This document shows positions 8,642 through 18,300 of a DNA stretch of 46,387 nucleotides, piece after piece. The stretch spans positions 1 through 46,387 of the forward strand of contig NZ_SMRQ01000013.1 in the NCBI RefSeq assembly GCF_004359965.1, in the 5' to 3' direction. A program made the translations under genes and the position numbers. The first letter of the stretch is position 1, and every line of letters starts with the position of its first letter. Below the pieces are notes generated by a model. It did not search any database. It was not told where the DNA came from and saw only the letters and a program-made list of their open reading frames with translations. The DNA is from Cognatilysobacter segetis. GTDB lineage: Bacteria > Pseudomonadota > Gammaproteobacteria > Xanthomonadales > Xanthomonadaceae.

Positions 8642-9829
8642 ATGCAAGACCTCGATGTCCTGATCATCGGTGGCGGTGCCGCCGGCCTGATGTGCGCGGC
8701 CACCGCCGCGCGCCGCGGGCAGCGCACGCTCGTGGTCGAGCACGCGAACCGCGTCGGCAAGAAGATCCTGATGTCGGGCGGTGGGCGCTGCAATTTCACC
8801 AACACGGGCACCACGCCGGCGAACTACCTCTCGGCGAACCCGCATTTCTGCAAATCGGCGCTGGCGCGCTATACGCCCTGGCACTTCATCGAGACGGTCG
8901 AACGCCATCGCATCGCGTACCACGAGAAGGAACTCGGCCAGCTGTTCTGCGACGAGTCGTCCAAGCTGATCGTGAAGATGCTGCTGGACGAATGCGAGGC
9001 GGCGGGCGCGCGCGTGCTGACGTCCTGCAGCGTCGACCGCATCGAGGCCGAGGGCGAGCGGGACTTCCGCGTGCACACGACCGCGGGCGGCTTCAAGGCG
9101 CGTGCACTCGTGGTCGCCACGGGCGGCCTGTCGATCCCGAGCATGGGCGCGAGCGGCTTCGGCTACGAACTGGCGCGCCGGTTCGGTCACACGGTGCTGC
9201 CGACGCGCGCCGGCCTGGTACCGCTCACACTGAGCGGCACGCACCAGCAGCGCTTCGCCGACCTCAGCGGCGTCGCGTTCCCGGTGATCGCGGAAGCGAA
9301 TGGCGCGAGCTTCAGCAACCAGCTGCTGATCACGCATCGCGGCCTGAGCGGGCCATCGATCCTGCAGGTCTCCTCATACTGGCAGCCCGGCGACGAGCTC
9401 GTGCTGGACTTGCTGCCCGGTCGCGATGCGCACGCCTTCCTGGAATCGCAGCGCGCGGCGCACCCCGCCGCGATGTTGCACAACGTGCTGGCCGAGGTGC
9501 TGCCGCGGCGCTTCGCGCAGCGCCTGTGCGAGGCCTGGCTGCCCGACCGGCCGATGAAGCAGTTCAACCCCAAGGAACTGCGCGACATGGCCGCGCTGCT
9601 GCAGCGCTTTCCCATCACCGCCAGCGGCACCGAGGGCTACCGCACGGCGGAAGTCACGCTGGGGGGTGTCGACACGCGCGAGCTCTCGTCGACGACGATG
9701 GAGTCCAAGCGCATGCCGGGACTGTATTTCATCGGAGAAGTGGTCGACGTCACCGGCTGGCTGGGCGGCTACAACTTCCAGTGGGCCTGGGCCGCCGCGC
9801 ACGCCTGCGGCACCGCGCTCGGCGACTAG
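8642..9829 (+). CDS. HI0933/YhiN-family FAD-dependent oxidoreductase (BaiN-like flavoprotein)
   Basis: A 395-residue cytosolic flavoprotein. The N-terminal Rossmann motif GGGAAGLMCA (about residues 10-19) binds the ADP part of FAD. It is followed by the family signature GKKILMSGGGRCNFTN (about 40-55) and, near the C-terminus, the FIGEVVDVTGWLGGYNFQWA segment shared by HI0933/YhiN proteins. Length fits the family (390-410). Reaction and substrate are unknown for most members; some are related to bile-acid-type enoyl reductases in gut bacteria, which is only a family relation. The ATG gives the expected N-terminus two residues before the hydrophobic first strand. Likely monocistronic, since the following M16 gene has its own -10-like element. 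Confidence 0.9.
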   Translation: MQDLDVLIIGGGAAGLMCAATAARRGQRTLVVEHANRVGKKILMSGGGRCNFTNTGTTPANYLSANPHFCKSALARYTPWHFIETVERHRIAYHEKELGQLFCDESSKLIVKMLLDECEAAGARVLTSCSVDRIEAEGERDFRVHTTAGGFKARALVVATGGLSIPSMGASGFGYELARRFGHTVLPTRAGLVPLTLSGTHQQRFADLSGVAFPVIAEANGASFSNQLLITHRGLSGPSILQVSSYWQPGDELVLDLLPGRDAHAFLESQRAAHPAAMLHNVLAEVLPRRFAQRLCEAWLPDRPMKQFNPKELRDMAALLQRFPITASGTEGYRTAEVTLGGVDTRELSSTTMESKRMPGLYFIGEVVDVTGWLGGYNFQWAWAAAHACGTALGD

Positions 9830-9874
9830 TCCACCTGTTCAGCCGGCCGCGTCGCATGCGGCGGCGCACGCCGG

Positions 9875-9880
9875 CAGAAT
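9875..9880 (+). promoter_or_regulatory. Putative -10 element upstream of the first M16 peptidase
   Basis: CAGAAT, in the context GGCAGAATGGCG, lies 44 nt before the ATG at 9925. An almost identical GCAGAATGCG stands 28 nt before the cysteine-cluster gene at 17901. No clear -35 is seen. Confidence 0.3.
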
Positions 9881-9924
9881 GGCGCAGCCGCGCCCGGGGA
9901 GGCCGGCCCCAATCCAGGACTGTC

Positions 9925-12708
9925 ATGACACGGAATCGCATCCGCACCCTCGCGCTCGCCTGCGCGTTCGCCCTCTCGCCCGCCATCGCCGCGCCTGCGG
10001 CCGCGCCTGCGCTGCCCAAGGGCGCGACCGCCGGCCCCTGCGTCGAGGGCATCTGCGAATACCGCCTGGCCAACGGCTTGCGCGTGCTGCTGTTCCCGGA
10101 CCCGAGCCGGCCGACGGTGACCGTCAACATCACCTACGGCGTGGGCTCGGCGCACGAGAACTACGGCGAGACCGGCATGGCGCACCTGCTCGAGCACCTG
10201 ATGTTCAAGGGCACGCCGACGCACACCGACATCCCCGTCGAGATGAAGAAGCGCGGCGTGTCGTACAACGCCACCACCTCGCTCGACCGCACCAACTATT
10301 TCGGCTCGTTCCCGGCCAATGACGACACGCTCGCGTGGATGCTCGGCCTGGAAGCCGACCGCATGGTGCATTCGAACATCGCGAAGAAGGATCTCGATTC
10401 GGAGATGACGGTCGTGCGCAACGAGATGGAGCGCAACGACAACAGCCCCGGCAGCGCGTTGAGCGAGCGCCTGCGCGCGGCGGCCTACCAGTGGCACAAC
10501 TACGGCCACACCACGATCGGGGCGCGCAGCGACGTCGAAAACGTGCCGATCGAGCGCCTGCAGGGCTTCTATCGCACCTGGTACCGGCCTGACAACGCCA
10601 CGCTGGTGGTGGCCGGCAACATCGAGCCGGCGAAGGCGCTCGCGCAGGTCGCGAAGGCGTTCGGTCCGGTCGCGAAGCCTGCGATGGCGCTGCCGGCGTT
10701 CTACACCGTCGAGCCGGTGCAGGACGGCGAACACGAGGTCACCGTGCGCCGTCGCGGCGACATCCGCCTCGCGATGCTGGCCTACCACGTGCCCGGCGCC
10801 ACCGCGGCCGACAGCGCCGCGCTCGACGTGCTGCTCGACGTGCTCGGCGACACGCCCAGCGGCCGGCTGCACAAGGCGCTGGTGGAAACGAAGCTGGCGG
10901 CCGGCGCCGGCGCGGGTACCGACGGCCTGCGCGACGCGGGCCTCGCCACGTTCTACGTCGCCGCACCCAGGGACGCCGACGCCGCGAAGATCGAGGCCGA
11001 GCTGCTGCGCCTGGTCGAGCAGGACCTCGCGAAGCATCCGCTCACCGCCGACGAGGTCGCCCGCGCCAAGCAGCGCTTCGCCAATGCGTTCGAAAAGCGC
11101 CTGTCCGACGTCAATGCCGTCGCGATGGGCCTGACCGGCGCGGTGGCGGACGGCGACTGGCGCCTGTTCTTCCTCGACCGCGATCGCATCGCGAACGTCG
11201 GCGTCGACGACGTCAACCGCGTCGCGCGCACCTACTTCAAGCCGAGCAACCGCACGCTGGGCCGCTTCGTGCCCACGGACGCGCCCGACCGCGTGGACGT
11301 TCCGGTCGCGCCTTCCGCGGCCAGCGTGCTCAAGGACTTCACCGGCCGCGCGCTGGTGGCCGCCGGCGAAGCGTTCGATCCCACGCCGCGGAACATCCAG
11401 GCGCGCACCGAGACCTTCACCGTCGGCGACGGGCTGAAGGTCGCGCTGCTACCGAAGGACACGCGCGGCGACACGGTGGTCGTGAACGCGACGTTCCGCT
11501 TCGGCGACGTCGAAGCGCTGAAGAAGAGCCCGGACCCGGCCGCGTCGATCGCGGGCGCGATGCTGATGCGCGGCAGCAAGGCGCTCACGCGCGAGCAGAT
11601 CGCGCAGCGCTTCGAGGCGCTGAACACGCGCGGCGGCGTCGGCGGCAGCCTGCAGGGCGCGAACATCGCGCTCGACTCCAAGCGCGACACCGTGGCGGAG
11701 GCGCTGGCGCTCGCCGCGAGCCTGCTGCGCGAGCCCGCCTTCAACGAGGCCGAGTTCGAGCAGCTGCGCCTGCAGGCGATCACCGGCATGGAAGCGAATG
11801 CGAAGGAGCCCGGTCCGCTTGCCGGCGACGCGCTCGCCACGCACTTCGACCCGTGGCCGGTCGGCCATCCGCTGCACCACGACTCGCTCGAGGCCTCGCT
11901 CGCGCAGATCAAGGCGCTCAGGCTCGACGACGTCCGCGCGTTCCACGAGAAGTTCTACGGCACGTCCGTGGGCGAGATCACCGTCGTCGGCGATTTCGAC
12001 GCCAAAGCCATGCGCGCGCAGATCGAATCGCTGTTCGCCAACTGGAAGTCGCCGTCGGCCTACGAGGCGATCGGCACGCACGTCACCGACGTCGCGCCGG
12101 AGCGCCGCCAGATCGAGACGCCGGACAAGTCGAGCGCGGTGGTGATCGCGCGCCTCAACACCTCGCTCAACGAGGCGGACGCGGATTACCCGGCGCTGGC
12201 GGTCGCCAACTACATCCTCGGCGGCGGCGCGATGGGCTCGCGGCTGGGCGATCGCATCCGCGGCAAGGAAGGCCTGAGCTACGGCGTGAGCAGCGGGCTT
12301 TCCGCAGACTCCAGCCCCACCGGGCGCGACGACGCGGGCTCGCTGACGATCCAGGCCATCGCCGCGCCGCAGAACGCGGCGAAGGTGGAGACCGCGGTGC
12401 GCGAGGAACTCGCGCGGCTCGTGCGCGACGGCGTCACCGTGACCGAGCTGCGCGACGCGGTTTCCGGCCTGCTCACGCAGCGTCGGCAGTCGCGTGCCTC
12501 CGACGGCACGGTGGCGGGCACGCTCGCGCGCAACCTCTACCTCGGCCGCACGATGGATTTCCAGGCGCAGTTCGACGCGCGCCTCGCGGCGCTCACCGTG
12601 GCGGACGTGAATGCGGCGCTGAAGCAGCACATCGATCCGGCGAAGCTGAGCGTTTACCTCGCGGGCGATTTCGCGAAGGCGTCATCGGCCGCCGCAACGG
12701 CGAAGTAA
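9925..12708 (+). CDS. Exported M16 family zinc metallopeptidase (pitrilysin-like, first copy)
   Basis: A 927-residue protein with a signal peptide (hydrophobic LALACAFALSPAIA, cleavage near residue 23), so periplasmic. It has two M16 halves. The N-terminal half carries the inverted zinc motif HLLEH (His87, Glu90, His91) with the third ligand Glu167 in RNEMER, exactly 76 residues later. The C-terminal half (from about residue 490) is the usual inactive homologue lacking HxxEH but keeping the late R..Y motif region (GKEGLSYGV). Members degrade small peptides inside a clamshell chamber. It is less similar to the two M16 genes at 20860 and 23794 than those are to each other. An intrinsic terminator follows about 50 bp after the stop. 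Confidence 0.93.
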   Translation: MTRNRIRTLALACAFALSPAIAAPAAAPALPKGATAGPCVEGICEYRLANGLRVLLFPDPSRPTVTVNITYGVGSAHENYGETGMAHLLEHLMFKGTPTHTDIPVEMKKRGVSYNATTSLDRTNYFGSFPANDDTLAWMLGLEADRMVHSNIAKKDLDSEMTVVRNEMERNDNSPGSALSERLRAAAYQWHNYGHTTIGARSDVENVPIERLQGFYRTWYRPDNATLVVAGNIEPAKALAQVAKAFGPVAKPAMALPAFYTVEPVQDGEHEVTVRRRGDIRLAMLAYHVPGATAADSAALDVLLDVLGDTPSGRLHKALVETKLAAGAGAGTDGLRDAGLATFYVAAPRDADAAKIEAELLRLVEQDLAKHPLTADEVARAKQRFANAFEKRLSDVNAVAMGLTGAVADGDWRLFFLDRDRIANVGVDDVNRVARTYFKPSNRTLGRFVPTDAPDRVDVPVAPSAASVLKDFTGRALVAAGEAFDPTPRNIQARTETFTVGDGLKVALLPKDTRGDTVVVNATFRFGDVEALKKSPDPAASIAGAMLMRGSKALTREQIAQRFEALNTRGGVGGSLQGANIALDSKRDTVAEALALAASLLREPAFNEAEFEQLRLQAITGMEANAKEPGPLAGDALATHFDPWPVGHPLHHDSLEASLAQIKALRLDDVRAFHEKFYGTSVGEITVVGDFDAKAMRAQIESLFANWKSPSAYEAIGTHVTDVAPERRQIETPDKSSAVVIARLNTSLNEADADYPALAVANYILGGGAMGSRLGDRIRGKEGLSYGVSSGLSADSSPTGRDDAGSLTIQAIAAPQNAAKVETAVREELARLVRDGVTVTELRDAVSGLLTQRRQSRASDGTVAGTLARNLYLGRTMDFQAQFDARLAALTVADVNAALKQHIDPAKLSVYLAGDFAKASSAAATAK

Positions 12709-12758
12709 GGCGGCATCGCGACGGGTCGCTCGCCCGTTGCCTCCACCGCGATGACGAA

Positions 12759-12788
12759 GACGCCGGCGCCCTGCCGGCGTTTTCGTTT
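12759..12788 (+). terminator. Intrinsic terminator after the first M16 gene
   Basis: ACGCCGGC (12760-12767), a 5-nt loop, and GCCGGCGT (12773-12780), followed by TTTCGTTT. It lies between the convergent M16 gene (stop 12708) and ubiB (stop 12788). The T-run favours the plus direction. Confidence 0.75.
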
Positions 12789-14449
12789 CAGCGCCGCGGC
12801 CATCCCGCGCGCAGCGCCCATAGCCCGGCCACGCCGGCGATCCATGCCGCGGCCGGCACCGACCACAGCTTCGGCCCGCCGGCATCCAGCGCGTACAGCA
12901 GGGCCGCGACGATCATGAGCCCGGTGCCGAGGATCGCGGCCACGGTGCGCCGCTGCATGCGGCGCACCTCGCCGACGAGCTGCGCGAGGTCGTCCGAGCG
13001 CATGCGCAGTTCGTGCCGGCCCTCCACCTGCTGCTTCAGCCAGGCGTGCAGCAGGCGCGGCATCTCGGGCGCGTTCGTGACCAGCTCGGGCAGGCGCGCG
13101 CGGAATTCCTTCGCGAGCCGCTTCGGGCTGTAGCGCTGGCGCAGGATCTTCTCCAGCACCGGCTTGGCCACGCCCCAGATGTCGATCTGCGGATCGAGCA
13201 ACCGCCCCACGCCCTCGATGTTGAGCAGCGTCTTCTGCAGCAGGATCAGCTGCGGCTGCAGCGTCAGCTCGTACTTCTGCGCAGTGCGGAACAGCTTCAC
13301 CATCACTTCGGCGAGCGGCACTTCCGACAGCGGGCGGGTGAAGTACGGCTCGCAGACCGCGCGTGCCGCGGCTTCGAGCTCGTCGATGCGCGTGGTCGCG
13401 GGCATCCAGCCCGCATCGACGTGCAGCTCGGCGATGCGCCGGTAGTCGCGGTTGAAGATCGCCATGAAGTTCTCGGCGAGCCAGTACTGGTCCTCGTCCG
13501 AGAGCTGGCCCATGATCCCGAAGTCCAGCGCGATGAAGCGCGGATTCGCGCGGCGCGCGGGATCGACGTCGACCCAGATGTTGCCGGCGTGCGCGTCCGC
13601 GTGGAAGAAGTTGTCGCGGAACACCTGCGTGTAGAACACGCGCACGCCCTTGGCGGCCAGCGCGCGGCGGTCGATGCCGGCCGCGTCGAGCGCGGCGATG
13701 TCGTCCGACGGAATGCCGTGCACGCGCTCGAGCGTGAGCACGCGGTCGCCGCTGTGCGACCAGATCACCTCCGGCACGTAGAGATCGTCGCTGCCTTCCC
13801 AGAAGCGGCGCAGCACGCTCGCATTGCCGCCCTCGCGCTGCAGGTCGAGTTCGGCGTCGAGCGTGTGCTCGATCTCGTCGACCACGGCGTGCGGGCGGAT
13901 CTTCTCGGCCTTCGGATGGGTGCGCTCGACGACCCCGGCGAGTGCGCGCAGCAGCGCGATGTCTTCGGTGATCTGGCGGCGGATGCCCGGGCGCAGCACC
14001 TTGACCACCACCTCGCGCCCGCTGACGGGCAGCGTGGCGGCATGCACCTGCGCGATCGACGCGGACGCGAGCGGCACGGTGTCGAAGCTCGCGAAGGCCT
14101 CGGCGACCGGACGGCCAAGCGCCTGCTCGACCATCGTGCGCGCGAGTTCGCCGTCGAAGGGCTGCACGCGGCCCTGCAGCAGCGCGAGCTCGTCGGCGAT
14201 GTCGGGCGGGACGAGGTCGCGGCGCGTGGAGAGGATCTGCCCGAACTTCACGAAGATCGGGCCGAGTGCCTGCAGCGCCATGCGCAGGCGCGCGCCGCGC
14301 GGCAGCGCCGCGATTTCGGCGGACGCGCGCGGCACGAACGGGCGCGCGAGCCGCAGCCAGCGTTCGGCCGGCGTGCCGTCGAGCAGCGAGTCCAGCCGGT
14401 AGCGCAGCAGCACGCGGCCGATGCGCCAGGCCCGCAGCAACGGCGTCAC
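12788..14449 (-). CDS. ubiB: UbiB-type atypical kinase/ATPase for ubiquinone biosynthesis
   Basis: A 553-residue ABC1/UbiB-family protein. It shows the family KxGQ motif (KFGQ, residues 68-71, in [14 protein letters not shown]), an Ala-rich nucleotide loop ([11 protein letters not shown]), a [10 protein letters not shown] lysine strand, a catalytic-loop-like [10 protein letters not shown] and ALDFGIMG. Two C-terminal membrane segments (about 505-525 and 530-550) anchor it. UbiB is required for ubiquinone synthesis, probably as an ATPase helping extract lipid intermediates. The start is GTG at 14449-14447, forming a GTGA overlap with the ubiJ stop; the length then matches E. coli UbiB (546). 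In E. coli the order is ubiE-ubiJ-ubiB; here ubiE is not adjacent and oleD lies upstream. Confidence 0.94.
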   Translation of the reverse strand: MTPLLRAWRIGRVLLRYRLDSLLDGTPAERWLRLARPFVPRASAEIAALPRGARLRMALQALGPIFVKFGQILSTRRDLVPPDIADELALLQGRVQPFDGELARTMVEQALGRPVAEAFASFDTVPLASASIAQVHAATLPVSGREVVVKVLRPGIRRQITEDIALLRALAGVVERTHPKAEKIRPHAVVDEIEHTLDAELDLQREGGNASVLRRFWEGSDDLYVPEVIWSHSGDRVLTLERVHGIPSDDIAALDAAGIDRRALAAKGVRVFYTQVFRDNFFHADAHAGNIWVDVDPARRANPRFIALDFGIMGQLSDEDQYWLAENFMAIFNRDYRRIAELHVDAGWMPATTRIDELEAAARAVCEPYFTRPLSEVPLAEVMVKLFRTAQKYELTLQPQLILLQKTLLNIEGVGRLLDPQIDIWGVAKPVLEKILRQRYSPKRLAKEFRARLPELVTNAPEMPRLLHAWLKQQVEGRHELRMRSDDLAQLVGEVRRMQRRTVAAILGTGLMIVAALLYALDAGGPKLWSVPAAAWIAGVAGLWALRAGWPRR

Positions 14450-15087
14450 GCGCGGCGCCTTGCGTGCAGGCGGTCGATGCGCGCCGCGAGGCGCTCGACG
14501 TCGTCGCGCAGGGTGTCGATGTCGTCGTAGAACGCACCGAGTTCGTCGCGGCCGACCACGCCGCGCGACTCGTGCTGCACGTAATCGGCGGCGTTGGTCG
14601 CCATCACGCCGACGGCGCTCTTCGCGCCGCCCAGCGCGCTCGCGAACAGCTGCGCCAGCTGCACGCCGGCGATGTCGCCGAAGGCGGCGACGAAGGGGCG
14701 CTGCCAGTCCGGATCGAAGCGCTCGGCCAGGCGCTGCAGGCGGCGCGCGAGGTCGGCATCGCCCTCGATGCGCAGCGAGCCGACCGCGGGCGCGTCGTCG
14801 CGCCGCATGAAGGGCAACTGCGCGATCAGGCCGCCGAGCGTGGCGCGCACGGAGAGATCCGGCTCGGCCTCGCCCTCGACCGGGCCCACGCGCAGGCGCT
14901 CGCCGTCGACGCTGACCTGCAGCGCGACCGGCGGCGTCGCGAGCCGCAGCACCAGGCGGCGGCCGTCGAGCGCGTGCAGGCCGTCGCGGGTGTCCGGATC
15001 GAGCGCTAGCGCGCGATTGAGCGCGGCCTCGAGCGCGCGGCCGGCGAGCGGCTTCAACGTGTCCAGCGGGGAGCGGCGGGGGTCCAT
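14446..15087 (-). CDS. ubiJ: UbiJ-type SCP2-domain accessory protein of ubiquinone biosynthesis
   Basis: A 213-residue protein with an SCP2-like sterol-carrier domain over about residues 15-125 ([19 protein letters not shown] and a [16 protein letters not shown] helix), then a C-terminal coiled-coil-like tail ([19 protein letters not shown]). This is the UbiJ layout: the lipid-binding domain holds ubiquinone intermediates in the soluble Ubi complex together with UbiK. It is directly upstream of ubiB with a 4-bp GTGA overlap, which independently supports the call. The start lies 48 bp after the oleD stop on the same strand, so ubiJB could be read through from the ole genes; no hairpin with a T-run is seen between them. 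Confidence 0.9.
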   Translation of the reverse strand: MDPRRSPLDTLKPLAGRALEAALNRALALDPDTRDGLHALDGRRLVLRLATPPVALQVSVDGERLRVGPVEGEAEPDLSVRATLGGLIAQLPFMRRDDAPAVGSLRIEGDADLARRLQRLAERFDPDWQRPFVAAFGDIAGVQLAQLFASALGGAKSAVGVMATNAADYVQHESRGVVGRDELGAFYDDIDTLRDDVERLAARIDRLHARRRA

Positions 15088-15135
15088 CGCGGCAGTGTAG
15101 GGCGGGGGCCGTAAGGCTGCCGTGGCACGCGTCCG

Positions 15136-16140
15136 TCAGGCGGGCGTGCGCTGCCAGGCCTCGCGCAGCGCGCGCAGGCCGTCCTCGAACGACACCCGCG
15201 GCGTCCAGCCGAAGTCGCGCTGCGCTGGCGCCATCGAGTACCAGTGCGTGGTCACGAGCTGCTCGGCGAGGAAGCGCGTCATCGGCGGCTCGCCCTGCAC
15301 CGGCAGCACGTTCCAGGCGGCTTCGCAGGCCGCGCCGATCGCGTAGGCGACGCGGAACGGAATCGTGCCGTTCGGCGGCGGCGCGCCCGCAGCGGCCAGC
15401 AGCGCGGTCAGCGTTTCGCGCATCGGGCGCGGGTCGCCGTTGCTGACGAAGTAGGCCTTGCCCGCGCAGGCGCTGCCCGGGGCGAGGTGTTCGAACGCGG
15501 CGAAATGGGCCTCGGCGGCGTTGTCGATGTAGGTGGTATCGACGAGGTTGCGGCCGTCGCCGACGAGCTTCAGGCGTCCGGCACGCGCGCGCTCGACGAT
15601 GCGCGGCAGCAGCTGGTTGTCGCCGGGTCCCCAGATCAGCCGCGGCCGCAGCGCGACCACCGCGAGCGACGCATCGTTGGCGGCCAATACGCGCTGCTCG
15701 GCAATCTTCTTGGTCTCGGCATACGGCGACTTGAGGTGCTCGCCGTAGGGCACCTGCGAGGCGTCGAGACCGGCGACGGGACACGTGGCGCGGTGCGTGA
15801 CGCTCGGCGTCGAGGTGTAGACGAGCCGGCCGATGCCGTGCGCCCGGCAGGCGTCCAGGACGTGCTGCGTGCCGGCGACGTTGGCATCGAAGAACGTGCG
15901 GGGATCGCGGGCCCAGGCACCGGCCTTCGCCGCGGTGTGGAAGATCGCGTCGCAGCCCCGCGCGGCGGCGAGCACCGCGTCGCGATCGGCGAGGTCGCCG
16001 CGCCGCTGCTCGACGTGCAGGGCGTCCAGCTCCGCGTAATGCCCGCGGTTGAAGCTCACGACCGCGTGGCCGCGCGCGCGCAGGCCACGGCACAGCGCCT
16101 GGCCGAGGAAACCGCCACCACCCGTCACCAGGATTCTCAT
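15136..16140 (-). CDS. oleD: OleD-type NADPH-dependent 2-alkyl-3-ketoacid reductase
   Basis: A 334-residue extended short-chain dehydrogenase. The cofactor motif GGGGFLGQ lies at the N-terminus (residues 7-14), with a TSTPSV serine segment and the catalytic YxxxK as YAETK near residue 145. OleD reduces the beta-keto acid made by OleA to the 2-alkyl-3-hydroxy acid used by OleC. Its ATG (16140-16138) overlaps the oleC stop as ATGA; an in-frame upstream alternative lies inside oleC and would add eight residues of no family similarity. Position directly after oleC and length both fit OleD. The locus also contains oleA and oleB. Confidence 0.92.
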   Translation of the reverse strand: MRILVTGGGGFLGQALCRGLRARGHAVVSFNRGHYAELDALHVEQRRGDLADRDAVLAAARGCDAIFHTAAKAGAWARDPRTFFDANVAGTQHVLDACRAHGIGRLVYTSTPSVTHRATCPVAGLDASQVPYGEHLKSPYAETKKIAEQRVLAANDASLAVVALRPRLIWGPGDNQLLPRIVERARAGRLKLVGDGRNLVDTTYIDNAAEAHFAAFEHLAPGSACAGKAYFVSNGDPRPMRETLTALLAAAGAPPPNGTIPFRVAYAIGAACEAAWNVLPVQGEPPMTRFLAEQLVTTHWYSMAPAQRDFGWTPRVSFEDGLRALREAWQRTPA

Positions 16141-17792
16141 GCGCCCACCTTCGTTGCCGCCCACACGGCCAACGCCTCGCGGCCGATCTTCGCGTTGTGC
16201 CGGATGTCGACCGGGAAGGCCGGGTGGCGCAGGAAGCGGTCGATGCCGGCGGTGTGCACATGCCCGCGCCCGAGCGCGCGCAGCTCATGCTCGATGCGCG
16301 GCCACTGCGCGGCGTCCACGCCCAGCCGCAGCTCGACGCAGAGCACCGGCACCTGCGCGCCCGGCGCACCGATGCCGACCAGCGCCGTGCGCAACACGTC
16401 GGGATGCGGGTTGAACACCGGCTCGACCTGCTCGGTGTAGAGCTCGCCATCACGCGTGCGCACGCGATGCGTCTTTCGGCCGCAGAACCACAGCCGGCCC
16501 TCCGCATCCAGATAGCCGACGTCGCCCATGCGATGCACGGTGCGGGTCGTGCCGTCGGCGCAGGTTTCGCGGATCTTCGCGAGCGCGGTCGCCGCGTCGC
16601 GATTGAAGTACGCGTCCGTGGCGGTCGGTCCGGCAACGGTGATCTCGCCCACCGCGCCCACGGGCAGCACGAGGTCGTCGGACCATTCGGCGATCGCAGC
16701 ATCGTCGATGCGGATGATGCGCACCTCGTTCGGCGGCACGGCGCGTCCCACGCAGGTACCGGCGCCGGCTTCGGTGGCCTCGCGCGTGCACTGCAGCTCG
16801 CGGCTTTCGATGACCGCGACCGGCAGGCATTCGGTCGCGCCGTAGGGCGTGTAGAAGCCGGCCTCGTCGGGCAGCAGCATGCGCATGCGCGCGACCACGT
16901 CGGCGGGCACGGGGGCGCCGGCGGAGGTGACGCGACGCAGCGTCGGCAGCAGCTTGCCGTAATCGGCGAGCACGCGCATCAGCGCCGGTGAACCGAACAG
17001 CTGCTGCACGCCGAAGCGTTCGATCGCCGCGTGCAGCCTGCGCGGGTCGGCCTTGGCCGGGCGCGTGGCGTCCATGTCGGGAATGATCGAGGTCAGCCCG
17101 AGCGCCGGGCCGAACAGCGCGAACGGCGGGAATGTCGGGAAGTCGACCTCGCCTTCGCGGATGCCGAGCACGTCGCGCAGCATCGCCGCCTGCGCGACGA
17201 AATGCCGGTGCCGGTAGACCACGCCCTTGGGCACGCCGGTGGAGCCGCTGGTGAACAGGATCGCGGCGATGTCATCAGGCTGCGTGTCGGCCAGCTGCGG
17301 GCCCGCGCCGCGGCCGTCGGCCTCGACGCGCGCAAGCGTGTCGTCGGCGAGCCACGCGCGCGTGCCCGTGCTGATGCGGACGCGTGCGCGTTTCGCCCAG
17401 CCGAGCAGGCGCCGCGCGAGGTGCGCGAGCGGGATGCCGATGAAGGCCTCCGGCGCGGCCTCGTCGAGGCATTGCTTCAGCGCGCGGCGGTCGATGCCCG
17501 GATCGACCAGCACCGGCACCGCGCCGGCCTTGAACAGCGCGAACATCAGCAGGAAGAACTCGGGCGACGGCCGCACCATCACCACGGTCCGCGTGCCGCG
17601 CACGATGCCGCGGCGTGCGAGGCCGGCGGCGATCGCGTCGCTGCGCGCGTCGAGGTCGGCATAGGTCAGCGCGATGTCGTACGTCGCCAGCCCGTCCGCA
17701 CCGCGCGTGCCGGGGCAGCGCATCGCCACCTGCGCGCCGCGTTCGGCGGCCAGGCGTGGCAGGGCGGCGGCGATGTTGCAGGCGGCGTCCAT
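16137..17792 (-). CDS. oleC: OleC-type beta-lactone synthetase (AMP-binding)
   Basis: A 551-residue adenylate-forming enzyme. [10 protein letters not shown] (residues 181-190) is the AMP-binding P-loop motif, [11 protein letters not shown] is the A5-type motif, and [17 protein letters not shown] carries the conserved Asp of the hinge region. OleC uses ATP to convert the 2-alkyl-3-hydroxy acid from OleD into a beta-lactone. A GTG at 17819 is also in frame. I chose the ATG at 17792 because [12 protein letters not shown] matches the family's CNIA opening and because a TAAGCT -10-like element sits immediately upstream of, and abutting, that GTG. It overlaps oleD by 4 bp. It is divergent from the cysteine-cluster gene at 17901. 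Confidence 0.93.
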   Translation of the reverse strand: MDAACNIAAALPRLAAERGAQVAMRCPGTRGADGLATYDIALTYADLDARSDAIAAGLARRGIVRGTRTVVMVRPSPEFFLLMFALFKAGAVPVLVDPGIDRRALKQCLDEAAPEAFIGIPLAHLARRLLGWAKRARVRISTGTRAWLADDTLARVEADGRGAGPQLADTQPDDIAAILFTSGSTGVPKGVVYRHRHFVAQAAMLRDVLGIREGEVDFPTFPPFALFGPALGLTSIIPDMDATRPAKADPRRLHAAIERFGVQQLFGSPALMRVLADYGKLLPTLRRVTSAGAPVPADVVARMRMLLPDEAGFYTPYGATECLPVAVIESRELQCTREATEAGAGTCVGRAVPPNEVRIIRIDDAAIAEWSDDLVLPVGAVGEITVAGPTATDAYFNRDAATALAKIRETCADGTTRTVHRMGDVGYLDAEGRLWFCGRKTHRVRTRDGELYTEQVEPVFNPHPDVLRTALVGIGAPGAQVPVLCVELRLGVDAAQWPRIEHELRALGRGHVHTAGIDRFLRHPAFPVDIRHNAKIGREALAVWAATKVGA

Positions 17793-17819
17793 CTGGAAGC
17801 AGGGGCGTACGGGCCGCAC

Positions 17820-17826
17820 AGCTTAA
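17820..17826 (-). promoter_or_regulatory. TTAAGCT element upstream of oleC
   Basis: TTAAGCT on the minus strand, 27 nt before the chosen oleC ATG. The same heptamer occurs before oleA (20382-20376), 31 nt from its ATG. Read as a -10 (TAAGCT) it places transcription start near 17812, downstream of the alternative GTG. No good -35 is visible. Confidence 0.45.
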
Positions 17827-17866
17827 CCGGCGCTTCCGGGCCGCTTGCGCCCGCCGCGCGGATTCG

Positions 17867-17872
17867 CAGAAT
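17867..17872 (+). promoter_or_regulatory. Putative -10 element of the cysteine-cluster gene
   Basis: CAGAAT lies 28 nt before the ATG at 17901, in the 108-bp divergent spacer shared with oleC. The spacing matches other genes in this window; a -35 is not clear. Confidence 0.35.
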
Positions 17873-17900
17873 GCGCGTCGAGCCCTCCGTTGCCCTCGTC

Positions 17901-18278
17901 ATGTCGCATCCGTGCCTGGCCTGCGGGGCCTGCTGCGCCGCCTTCCGAGTCTCGTTCCACTGGTCCGAGGCCGAGCCTGCGCTCGGTGGCACGGTACCGC
18001 GCGAGCTCACCGAGACCTTCGACGCGCACCGCGCGGTGATGCGCGGCACGTGGGCACGCGTACCGCGCTGCATCGCGCTCGACGCCGAGGTCGGGCGCTA
18101 CAGCCGCTGCACGATCCACGAGCGTCGGCCGAGCACCTGTCGCGAGGTGATGCCGAGCTGGGAGAACGGCGCGGCCGATCCGCAGTGCGACCGCGCGCGG
18201 CGCATGCACGGGCTGGCGCCGCTCACGCCCGCGGACTGGCCCACGGCCCGGGTCGTCGAGGACGACGCGCCGGCCTGA
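17901..18278 (+). CDS. YkgJ-family cysteine-cluster protein
   Basis: A 125-residue protein with the N-terminal cluster C-LAC-GAC-C (Cys5, Cys8, Cys11, Cys12), then a Cys in PRCIALD, YSRCTIHERRPSTCREV and DPQCDRAR, which is the layout of the YkgJ/UPF0153 family of presumed zinc- or iron-sulphur-binding proteins. Biochemical role is unknown. ATG 17901 puts the first cysteine at residue 5, as expected; an earlier ATG at 17871 overlaps the -10-like element. The gene lies on the plus strand inside the otherwise minus-strand ole locus: it is divergent from oleC and convergent with oleB (22 bp between stops). Confidence 0.85.
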   Translation: MSHPCLACGACCAAFRVSFHWSEAEPALGGTVPRELTETFDAHRAVMRGTWARVPRCIALDAEVGRYSRCTIHERRPSTCREVMPSWENGAADPQCDRARRMHGLAPLTPADWPTARVVEDDAPA

Positions 18279-18300
18279 CGCGTCCGCGTCCTGCCGACGC

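Noticed and set aside
12654-14537. A long minus-strand open frame over ubiB and ubiJ in another frame
   Set aside because: Arg/Ala-rich shadow; the real ubiB frame has all family motifs.
17793-17819. GTG 17819 as the oleC start
   Set aside because: It directly abuts the TTAAGCT element and adds nine residues without family similarity; the ATG at 17792 fits better.
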